A stretch of DNA of 64,000 bases from Cryptomeria japonica (Eukaryota > Streptophyta > Pinopsida > Cupressales > Cupressaceae). Made by a program: the position numbers and the translations under genes. How positions within the stretch are numbered: position 1 is the stretch's first letter; each line of letters opens with the position of its first letter. The notes below the pieces were generated by a model that was not told the origin of the DNA, ran no database searches, and saw nothing but the letters and a program-made list of their open reading frames with translations. The DNA lies in the NCBI RefSeq assembly GCF_030272615.1, contig NC_081410.1, positions 291,742,457-291,806,456 on the forward strand, given 5' to 3'. This document shows, piece after piece, positions 46,602 to 56,582 of this stretch.

Positions 46602-48583
46602 GATCCTCCTAATTGGTTGTCTAAGTTTGATCTAAGGTGGGGAGGCCCAAATACCATCATTAGATATATGGGAATCCCGTTCTCAGTCTCTCCAAATTTG
46701 AAAGAAATGTGGGAATGGTTCAGAAACAAGGTAGATAAGAAACTCTCTAAATGGAACCGGAAGTTCCTTTCCTTAGGAGGTAGGTTCCAAGTTTGCCAGA
46801 AGCTACTCTCTTCATATAACATATACTGCTCCTCAGCCTGGTTATTCACCAACTACCAGTTCAATTACATTCAAAAGCAAATCAGGAATTTCCTCTGGTC
46901 AGATGGAAAAGGAAAAAAGAAACAACATGTTGTTAAATGGGATTGGTGTACTCGATCTAAGTTGCAAGGAGGCATGGGCCTCAAAGACCTTAAACTTCAA
47001 GGAATTGCTCTGGCGGCCAAATGGATTTGTAAATCCATTGAATGCAATGAACCCTGGAAAGTCCTTGTTAGGAACAATATACAATGCTCAACTCCAAAAT
47101 CAGCAAAAAAATGGAAGAACCTACCCATGTGTGATCTGATTGCGGGGAATTTTGAGGTCTCCCCCTCGGGATCAGAAGTCTTCAAGTCTATATCGAAAGC
47201 CTGGAATCTTGTTAGACAATACATTAGCAATAATGACATAATTGATAAGAAAGGCTCTCTCAATGTGAAAAGGTCTATATGGTGGAATACTCTGCACAAC
47301 GGGAAACAATTAGCACATCTTCAAGGATGCTCTGCCCTGAAATGGCATAACCAGGGACTGGTCACATTTGAGCACATTCTGGAAAATGGCACTTTGTCCT
47401 CCTGGGAATCTCTCAGCTCTAGATTCAACCTCCCCCCCCTCCTCCCCACCTCCCTTAGCCTCCCTCCGCTAGATAGATGGATCCCCCCTACTGCTAACCA
47501 AAGCCAAAATGATATACTCTGCCCTTACTGACTCTAGGGACATCCTTGATCACCTTAACTGCGCCTGGAACCTGTCATGGGACCCTAAACAATGGCATTT
47601 TACCCTATCAAGATTCTGGTCCTACCCGACCGAGCCTAAAAAGAAATTTTTTTGCCTGGAGACTCATTCTTCATAAACTGCCACTGAAAGACATCAACGG
47701 AGACCCCCTTCTGTGTAAACTTTGTCGTGTCCCAGAATCTGTTTATCACATTTTTTTTGGCTGTCATTTTGCTAGTGAAGTATGGAATCTGTTTGGTATC
47801 TCACTTAATAGCAATTGTTTTACTGTTGAAGAGATGGTATTTGGTTATATTAAAGGTGGCAAGAAACATGCTAATCTATTTTGGTCTGCTCTCTCTTTGG
47901 AAATTATGTGGATCATCTGGAAATTTAGGAATGATGATGTGTTTAATGGTAAGAGTAGGAACCTCACTGAGTCTCTTAGGAGACTCATCCGATATCTTGT
48001 TGCTATGCAGGTCACAGTCGTTCTAAGACTGGAGGAGGACAAATTTGACAAGTGGTTAAAGAATGGATCCACTCTAGTTTTCATAAGGGAGCTCTCGCAT
48101 GGATTCACTTAGGATCGCATGGGAAGCAATAAGACTCACTTTTAGCAAGGGCTGATGAGGTTCATGCAAGAGATGGAGGCACGACAACAAAGAGAAGACT
48201 TCATTGAGCTGGAGCTAGAAGGAATGCCCTCCCACCCCTACAGAGATCAGTTCGCTCATGGAAATGTGCTGGTCTGGAGCGATGGAGAACTAGGTTGGAC
48301 TGCTTGGCTCCCCCCTGTGGGCGACAACAACGACCCTGGCTCCTCCTTTGTGTTCAATTAGTTGTACCCCCAGAGATGCTTTATCATGACTATCATTTTG
48401 TATGTAATTTTGTAATTTCAGCTCCTATGTAAATCACTGTATCTCGTGGATTGAGCTGTTATCTGATATAGCTCTTGATCTTAGGTGTTAACTCTTTAGT
48501 CGGCTAAAAGGTTCTCAGCCCAAACTCTCAATTTTTGTAACTCATGTTTACATGATGCTTAATACAAAAAGCATTGCAAAAAT
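46602..48583 (+). mobile_element. 5'-truncated LINE: RT C-terminal region and zf-RVT
   Basis: The 46578-47531 frame reads WLSKFDLRWGGPN, then IIRYMGIPFSVSP, LSKWNRKFLSLGGRFQVCQK, IRNFLWSDG and GGMGLKDLKLQGIALAAKWI. This is the conserved stretch after the RT catalytic core in plant L1-type ORF2. The frame at 47546-48112 carries FFAWRLILHKLPLKD and the zf-RVT motif CKLCRVPESVYHIFFGC; one frameshift lies between them near 47530. A last ORF at 48155-48361 ends before a 3' UTR. AGCATTGCAAAAA occurs at both ends (46589-46601 and 48570-48582) and fits a target duplication. Endonuclease and catalytic RT are missing. Confidence 0.88.
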
Positions 48584-50221
48584 AATACAGATGCAAAAGC
48601 ATATGGATTTCAAAGAATCGATGTTGTTCAATTAATCAAGGAGACAAAGCTCCTTTAAATAGAGTTACAAAGATGATGTTTCTAAAAGAAACAATCATTA
48701 ACTAGAGGCGAAATTAGAAACAACTTAAATGACCATTAATAACACAAAAAAGAAAGATATTATTCTAATACCCTCCCTTAATGGTCATCGTTCTAACTAC
48801 CAAGAGAAATAACAGAGAAGGTTGCCCCCTTCTTCTCAGAACACGCTGCAACAGAAGACAAGAGCCTGCCACTAACTCTGCCACTTGAGATGAGTCTGCC
48901 ACCAACCCTCCCAAAAACTGCAGAACTTCTAGAGATACCCAAAACAACACCAACCGTCCAACCTGATGTTGGAGAACTATTCCTCCCTATAACTAGAGAC
49001 ACACCAAGAATAGTTGTCACGATTTTGAAGAAAAAATCGGCAAACCCTCCAAACTATTGCAGATGAGCAAGATGCCCGAAAATAGACTGCAAACAAGAGA
49101 CTAGTGCAGATGTTCGCACAACAACTCCAGATACGACTAAAAACAGACTACAGCATAATACAATTTTTGAGGAAAAAATCATAAACCCTCCCATGATTTT
49201 TTTTTACAAGGACAAAATATTTAAAAACCCAGAGACTCTTTTAAGGGAAAAAAATATTAAAACCCATCAGAATTTTTTTCAGGTAAAAAAAAATTAAATA
49301 CCGAAACAAACATCGATGCCCATAAGCCATCTTAACGCTTTTCGAGGCACGAAAAACATGGTACTGAAAAGATGTTAAGTGCACAAAACCTCGGGTACGA
49401 GGTTCAATGCACTGAGACAAGTCTAGGCACAAATTCCAATTCAGAAAATAGAGGCAAATACAGTTACAGACTTCAAAAAACAAATGAACTACGGCTGGCA
49501 CAGATTTCGAGAAAATTTTACGGCTGACCCAAAAAAATCTGAAGACAACCCAGAAATCCTTGCGAAAAACCCAAAAAGAATCTGAAATCAAAATTGAAAT
49601 CCGTTGGCACGAAATTTGAGGCACGGAAAACGATGCACCCACAAAATTCTGAAAACAACCCAATTGAGGTCTCGAAAAACCCACCAAGAATCTGCAATCG
49701 GAAAAAAAATCGACTTGATTTGAAGGGTAAAAACCCTAATCGAAAATGCAGATTCCCGTCCAAAAATGGCAAAAAAATATTGCAGGTGGAAAAAATCGCG
49801 TCACGCGCAGAGCACTAATGGCGTCGCGTGATGAAGGTCTGGTTAAAAAGAAATCTGCCACAGAAAACACGAAGAAGAGTAGAAAAAACTGCCTAAAAGA
49901 AAACCCTTTAGAAAAAAAAATTTGAATTTCGAATTCTGAAAAAATCACAGGCCCTAGATTTGTTTTTTTAGTGATGAAAAATTTCATTCGAAAATTTTTT
50001 TAAAAAAGAAAATTTTCCTTTTTGCTCTGATACCATAATACAGATGCAAAAGCATATGGATTTCAAAGAATCGATGTTGTTCAATTAATCAAGGAGACAA
50101 AGCTCCTTTAAATAGAGTTACAAAGATGATGTTTCTAAAAAAACAATCATTAACTAAAGGCGAAATTAGAAACAACTTAAATGACCATTAATAACACAAA
50201 GAGAAAGATATTATTCTAATA
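48583..50221 (-). mobile_element. Non-autonomous copia-type element C (minus strand), no coding
   Basis: LTRs are 50036-50221 (5') and 48583-48770 (3'), 186 and 188 bp, with few differences. On the minus strand the primer-binding site TGGTATCAGAGC (50024-50035) follows the 5' LTR, and the polypurine tract CCATTAAGGGAGGG precedes the 3' LTR. LTRs start TATTAGAATAATATC, like element B. The 1.25-kb internal region has no gag or pol. It sits in the 3' target duplication of the LINE. Its own 5-bp flanks (AAAAA and AAAGA) match only partly. Confidence 0.88.
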
Positions 50222-51380
50222 AAAGATGCACTGGTGGCACAAAACGTGTACATTGATTGATGTATTGTGTGTGCAAAATCTAAAAATCATTATTTCATCA
50301 CCATTACAATATTTGGCATTTCCGTGAGTTTTTTATTTTTAATTTCTTTAAAAAACTGGGGACGACCAGCCATCCCTGGGATGTTTGGGAGACATCTAAG
50401 ACGGCCAGCTGTCCTGGGACAGCCATCCCCCTTCTCCTTACACCCCGTGCCCCCATTTCTGTTTTTTTGCAGAGTTTTGGAGATGGCAAGGGGACATCCC
50501 CTAGGTGTTTCCATTTCCGAGACATCTAGTTTTACCCAGGAAAAGCGTCCTAGGGTAAGAGTGCATTTCACCTACTCAATCTTATAGTTTAAAATCAAAA
50601 TACTAAATAATAGTAAGCAATAAAGTTGTTAGCTAGTCTTTCAAATGACCACAAGAAAACTTAAGCCCAAAGAGGCACAACCACGAACTCAGTTGCAAGA
50701 GGGAATGGTAGCAATAGAACAACTCACTTGTAGCTTTATGATGGCAACATTATTACATCTAAAATCTAAGTTGTCGAGTTCCTATGTATTGGGTCCTGAA
50801 CCTGTACCCAACCACACCAAGTGCAAGAGCGAGGCCAGGAGTGCCCCCAGAACAAACAAGGAGCATCCCAACCTCCTTGGGTTCCCTATTTACAGCGTAC
50901 CCACAAGCTCCTCAGCACTCTTGGGCACTACCAGGCACTCCCACAAGTGCACTGAAAGAAAAAGGCCACAAAAACAAACGTAAAAAGTCACTTTTTTAAC
51001 AAACAAACATTAAAAAATAAAATGAAACCCTAATGCACACCCCTCATTTCACAATCACAACTCCATTTCACACAAACTCATTCTTGCTAAGCCATTTTTT
51101 TCATTTTGCAAGGTAGCTAGTTTTTTTCAATGGAGAACAATCACAAAGTGCCAAGGGGGTGAATATAGCTTACACAAAGGAGATATATTCATCTAATGTG
51201 TTTCAACTAAATCTTTTAGTTTTTAATTATTTTTTTCAAGTTTTTAATGAATTTTAAAAAAATCAAGAACTTTTATTAGTTTATAGTTATACATATTGTA
51301 GGATTGCATTTTTTATTTTTATATCACTAATACTGCAGGAAAGATAGCTCAGGTACAGTTTAAAATTTTATAATTTATCA
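50222..51380. other. Unassigned DNA
   Basis: It holds a C/G-rich patch (50365-50560, CAGCCATCCC, GGGACATCCCC) similar to patches near 17.4 and 46.1 kb, then AT-rich sequence. The ORFs here are short and unsupported. It may be the flank of the dead hAT element. Confidence 0.3.
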
Positions 51381-51390
51381 TAGCAGCAAA

Positions 51391-52915
51391 TTGCAATCTA
51401 TTTGGTGGCCACTAGTTCAAGTTCAATGGGAATTGAGACAAACAAACAATTTAAATATAATCAAACATCTCCTTTGTGGAAATATGTTACGATGCTTGAT
51501 CAACTTCCGGGAGGTGGGGCTTTTATTTACAATTGTATTGAGTGCAGAAGCCAATTTAAGAGTTCATACAATCAACTTAAAACTCACTCATGCGCTAGCT
51601 ATGAATGGGCATGGAATTAGAATATGTAGAGGGACAAATATGAAAGGGCTGCCAAAAGAAAAAATGACAGCATTACTTAGAAAACAGGAAGAAGTTGATG
51701 CTATGAGTGAGAAAGCAAAACTAAAATGTTGTCCTTTAACAAAGAAAACATCATTTAAGGCACCTATAGATTCAATTATAGCCTTCCAATATCCTTTATT
51801 GAAGATGCCCTCTATCCAAGAACATCCTTCTCCTTATTCTTGCAAAAGAGGCCCATTGTTTAAGGCATTTCAAATGAAACAAGAGACATTACAAAGGAAA
51901 AAATGGTGTATTGCATTTATGCCAATTGTATTCCTTTCAACTTGGTGAGATCACCATATTGCCAGGAAATGCTGACAGCAATCAGAAATGCACCTTTTGA
52001 TTTCATAGATCTTGGGTATGAAAAGATGTGCACCACTTTATTGGCAAAAGAAAACAATAATTGTATTAGTTTTGATGGATGGAAAGACTGCAAAACCAAC
52101 TTTTCATAAATATTATTGCAGTGTGCCCCAAAGGGCCAATGTTTTTTAAGGCGGTTGATTGTGAGGAGCAAATCAAGGGTGCATAATTCATTTCTAAATT
52201 CCTCATTGAGTCCATAGAGATGGTGGGTCCTGAAAATGTTGTCCAAGTCATTACAAACAATGTAAAGAATTGCAGTCCAGCAAGTACTTTCGTTGAGGAA
52301 AGGATGCATACATTTTTTGGACACCATGTACCGTACTCCCTTAACTTGGTGATGCAAACAAACAGACTAGGTGAAAGCTATGTACACCAAGGGTGAGAAA
52401 ATCCAAATGTTAGCGACAAACCATCATATGTCACAAGGCATTTTCAAGACTTTCTCGAATTTGGAATTGTTAAAAGTAAATTAATTTATTTTATTTTTTA
52501 TTTTAATTTATGTGCTATTAACTTATATGTTAATGTGTTATTGACTTTTTTTTAACACAACATTAGGTTACTTAGGACTTGATTCACATCACACACAATC
52601 ATCTAGAGACAACTTGTGAAGATGCGAGATGCATTGGGCGCCATGGTCATTAGCCACCAATGGAATATGTCTTGAGTTTCATCAAGCCTATCATCAATAT
52701 GATCAGTTTTGCTGCTACAAATCAACCATGTTTGGGGGGATTCTATGATGGCATTGACTCCAATATAGATAAAATAAAGGTCATAATATCACAAAAAAAG
52801 AATGACCCCAAAGAAAAAAAAATTAGGTGTGAAAGAAATCATCCATCGTTGTTAGAACAAGATGAATACATTATTGAGTCTCCTTGTATATGCATTATCC
52901 CCCAATTACTATAGC
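51391..52915 (+). pseudogene. Dead hAT-type transposase (BED finger and DUF659 region)
   Basis: hAT transposases cut and paste DNA elements with 8-bp target duplications. In three frames, in order: a BED-type start SPLWKYVTMLDQLPGGG with CIECRSQFKSSYNQLKTHSC (51402-51617), a basic linker, and then the DUF659 segment ANCIPFNLVRSPYCQEMLTA, GYEKMCTTLLAKE and CISFDGWKDCKTN (51903-52109). Next are a degraded VCPKGPMFF..VDCE and IESIEMVGPENVVQVIT (52110-52260), and a late part with NQPCLGGFYDGIDSNIDKI (52660-52815). Multiple frameshifts and stops kill it. No terminal inverted repeats were identified. Confidence 0.85.
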
Positions 52916-52949
52916 ATAGAGATACTTTATTTGTTTCTCAACATAAGCA

Positions 52950-53455
52950 ATAAAATTTGTCGCTAGCATTGAAGGTTTTTTCGCTCAGTTGGCTGGAATG
53001 AGAAATAGTTTGACCTAACCTTCGTAAGAAGTAACAATAGTAAATCCCTTCACCAGGTGGCTCATTAAATGTTTTGCACAGTATACAAAGATTTTGCCAG
53101 ACAGCAATTTGAAAGGCAACATGAATTCTGGGGTTACTTCCCTTTGTCATTCTTCTAGTTGGCCATCTCAGCCGCCAATGTAAACCTAAAATCAATAGTC
53201 ATGTGTAAACTTCAGAATCCTATCAAGGAGATGGTGGGTTTGGCATTGCTACTGTCAAACTCACTGAAGTGCAAGATAACAATTGGAAAGGAGCAAATGT
53301 GGTTGTCTCCAGAATTCATGTTGCCTTTCAAATTGCTGTCTGGCAGAATCTCTGTTGCCAGAAATGATTGGAAGCTAAAAGTGTGGAATGAATCCTTCAC
53401 CTTGGTAAGAAGTAACAATTGTAAATCCCTTCACCAAGTGGCTCATTAATTTGGG
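52950..53455. repeat. Mixed direct and inverted repeats
   Basis: AAGAAGTAACAATAGTAAAT and the following CCCTTCACCAGGTGGCTC (about 53027-53070) recur directly at about 53408-53450. GCCAGACAGCAATTTGAAAG and neighbours (about 53096-53132) recur inverted at about 53309-53347. Neither set is explained by a simple tandem or foldback. Confidence 0.7.
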
Positions 53456-53930
53456 TTTAAATCCTCTAGCGAGGTTACTCCTAACAGGGTAAAGCTCCTA
53501 ACAGAGCTAAGTTGTAAAATCCCTTGACCGGGTGACTCCTAACAGGGTCTTCTCTTAACTGGGCATTGTTGTAAAGCGCTCCTAACTGGGCTAGGCTCCT
53601 AACAGGGCGCATTCCGAAAGAGTGCATATTTTGTGGGTACCAATTCCCATCGTGGTTTTTCCCATTTGGGTTTCCACGTGAAAAATCTGTGTTCATGTTG
53701 TGCATGGATTATGCATTTGATGTCTTTACTATATTTGCTTAATGATGAACACTTAAGTTGCTACCAGTAATGTTTTGGTGAATCTGCATTAAGTGATTGT
53801 TTGATCAGCTACCGGTACTGGTTATGAACTATTTTGTGAAGTATTGTGCAGATTGGTGAAAAGTTTCAGTTTATCCTTATTACCGATTCACCCCCCCTCT
53901 CAGTAATAACTGGATCCTCACAATAACACA
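53455..53930 (+). mobile_element. LTR remnant (R/U5-like end)
   Basis: It carries an array of CTCCTAACAGGG/CTAACTGGGC units (53485-53605), then a T-rich stretch, and ends GATTCACCCCCCCTCTCAGT, a style familiar from plant copia LTR 3' ends. Reading 3' to 5' there is no partner LTR or primer-binding site, so it is a fragment. Strand is inferred from that end. Confidence 0.5.
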
Positions 53931-53934
53931 ATCG

Positions 53935-56026
53935 TGAAGTTTAGTCCTAGGGGGGTAAGATGCGTGTGAATAACAAAGATTCACTAGTAAAATATCTTAA
54001 GTCTATTAACTGTGAAAATATTACAATATATGGAAATAACATAAAACTGTAGATATTAAATGAAGACACCTACTTCTAACTACCTAGAATTGTAGACATC
54101 TAATTACAATATATTTGACCATTAAACAATATGAAATATTATTCTAACACCCTCCCTTAATGGTCAATCTATCAAACACACCAAGTTGGCCCCTGAATTT
54201 TACAAACTTATCTAGGCTCAGAGACTTGGTGAGAATATTCGCAGTCTAATCCGCTATTGGAACATACTGCGATTGAATCGATCCATCTTTTGCCAGCTTG
54301 TGGATGTAGTGACAATGAAGCTCGACATGTTGGTACATTCATGGAAGACTGGACTTTTGGCTAGTTTGAGCACCCCTTGATTATCAATTACAAGGGAGAA
54401 GGACCTGCTTGCGGCATCTGCATGTCAGATAGCATCCTTCGGAACCAAACTACCTCACATGTGGCCTTGACTATTCCCCGGTATTTGGATTCGATCGAGG
54501 AAAGAGCCATGGCCTGCTACTTCTTGTTGCTCCAAGTGACGGCACATGTACCCAAACTGAATATGTACCCAGAAGTGGATTTTTTGTCGTCCACTGATTC
54601 TGCTCAATCTGAGTCAGTATAACCAATTAGCTTTGGATCGTTGCACCTGTAATACAAAATGCCGGAGTCTGAAGTGCCTTTCACATATCGCAGCACTCGC
54701 TTCGCTGCAATCCAATGATCATCTTTTGGGGATGTCATGAAGCAAGAGATGTAGCTAACAGCAAAACTAATGTCAGGTCTAGTGGCAATGAGGTAGATGA
54801 GGCTACCTACTAGTTGCCTGAATTTGGTTTCATCTACTGCAGGTGAATCAGACTTGGCTGATAACTTCAACCCTTTCTCCATAAGTGTGGAAGCAGGTTT
54901 ACAATCCTGCATTCGAAACTTGTCAAGCAAACTGTGGGCATACTTGGACTGTGAAATAAAGATACTGTCATCAGTCTGCCACACTTCAACACCTAAGCAA
55001 TAATGGAGAAGCCCCAAATCTGTCATGTCAAAAGCTTGGCACAAGTCCTGTTTGATGGCTATAATCAAATGTGTTGAATTGCCAGCAATGATCAAGTCAT
55101 CCACATAGACAACAAGAAAAAGGATATCATCACCGGAGAGTTTGACATACAAATTAGTGTCAGAGGGACTACGCTGAAAACCATGTTCAACCAAACACTG
55201 ATCAATCTTGAAATACCAAGTCCGAGGGGCTTGCTTCAGGCCATAGAGGGCTTTTACCAATCTGCAAACCTAATGTTCCTTACCAGGAACCTTGAAGCCA
55301 GGAGGTTGAGTCATATAAACTTCAAGCAACTCATTGTTGAGGAATGCACTTTTAACATCCATCTAGTGAAGTTTCCATCCAAGCTGAGCTGCAATGGCAA
55401 GAAGAAGATGAATTGTGCTCATTTTGGCAATAGGAGCAAAAGTCTCCTTGTAGTCAATGCCCTCCCGTTGTGTAAAACCTCGAGCAACCAATCTGGCCTT
55501 GTACTTATCCAGGGTACCATCTGCATGATACTTGACTTTGTAAACCCATTTACAACTGATAGGTTTCTTCCCAGGAGGCTGATCGGAAAGAACCCAAGTA
55601 TTATTCTTCAGAAGACTATAGTATTTTGTCTCCATAGCCTTTTCCCACTCAAGAATGCCTTTAGCCTCGAAATATGTCTAGGGCTCATTGATGTTGTGGA
55701 TGTTGGCCATAAGTGCAAAGTTGACTGTATTTTGCTGCTTTCTCTTGCATCGAGCTGATCTATCCTCAAGAAGCTCATCATCACGAAGATCTCCTATTGT
55801 CTTGGCCCACCATTTAGGCATGAGGGTAGAAGTACTAACAATTTGACATTGGAGGAACAACATCCCCTGGAGTTTCCAGAACAAAGTCATCTGGATGTGA
55901 AACCTGAGGAAAATCAGGTGGTGCTATATCATGACTGGTAGACTCCTCATCTTCAAAGTCAGAATGCTCTAAAGCCCTCCCATCATGGGAACCAAAAGGA
56001 AGACGAACACCAACATTAGAAGTCTT
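53935..56026 (-). mobile_element. Ty1-copia element D, 3' half (minus strand), truncated
   Basis: The minus strand reads the RT N-terminal part at 55363-55635 (WVYKVKYHADGTLDKYKARL, GFTQREGIDYKETFAP) and RT at 54604-55260 (ALYGLKQAPRTWYFKID, catalytic YVDDLIIAGN, DLGLLHYCLGVEVWQ). Then come damaged RNase H, the polypurine tract ATTAAGGGAGGG, and a 3' LTR starting TGTTAGAATAATATTTC at 54149 that runs to about 53935. Gag, protease and integrase are missing. Element E begins at 56027 inside the integrase-RT spacer, and no continuation is found beyond it. The PPT and LTR start match elements A-C, making D a candidate autonomous relative. Confidence 0.9.
54604..55260 (-). pseudogene. Element D reverse transcriptase and connection domain
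   Basis: A 218-codon open stretch with KALYGLKQAPRTWYFKID, catalytic YVDD, LLDKFRMQDCKPASTLME, FRQLVGSLIYLIATRPDIS and the RNase H start GYTDSD. Order and motifs are typical of copia RT to RNase H. It is open over this span but lacks its N-terminal half in frame. Confidence 0.9.
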
Positions 56027-56506
56027 TGTTAAAATTAGTCTCAGCCGTAACTAATCTGGTTATTAACGCCCAGAAATTCGATTTGATATACTTGTGATTT
56101 AATTGAGATTTATGTAAGTGAGTATTAAACTAACACATTAGTTTGTTATTGTTATGTTTGGTTAAGTAATCCCGCCGGTGTAGAAGGATCGTGGCTCCAC
56201 ACAGGGGTCACGACCCTATGTGGAACCACATGGTTCCACATAGAATCGTGACCCCCTGTGGAGGCACGATCCAATGAAGACAAGTAATATATATCCGCCA
56301 CCCTCGTTGAATGAGAAATAACGTCAGACAATACACGTGGTGAACGTAGAAGATATAATTGCTTGGTCTTCGTATCTGCAGAGGCAAACTGATAAGACAT
56401 AAATAAAATCAGTTTATATTTCTTTAAATCAAATACTAACAGTATAAATTCTTTGTCTCAGAATTCTGATTGTTCTGAAAGTCATCACAGTCTATTTACA
56501 TTTACA
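56027..56506 (+). repeat. 5' LTR of element E with an 87-bp palindrome
   Basis: 480 bp, TG..CA ends. An almost perfect inverted repeat spans 56186-56272: arms begin GGATCGTGGCTCCACACAGG and end in its near-complement ..CTGTGGAGGCACGATCC, with the centre at about 56229. The position, about 160-245 bp into the LTR, fits U3 or early R. Confidence 0.88.
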
Positions 56507-56582
56507 TGGTATCAGAGCCTAACTACTTAAGATCCGAATAGACTAAAAGCGAAGTTGACATATCATATCGAAGATTTCTAAA

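Noticed and set aside
49241-49987. Minus-strand ORFs of 83-148 codons in element C
   Set aside because: Phe/Cys-rich low-complexity frames of the same leader type as in elements A and B; no gag motif.
48578-50226. Perfect 5-bp target duplication for element C
   Set aside because: Flanks read AAAAA and AAAGA; an A-run makes the boundary ambiguous, so no firm duplication is claimed.
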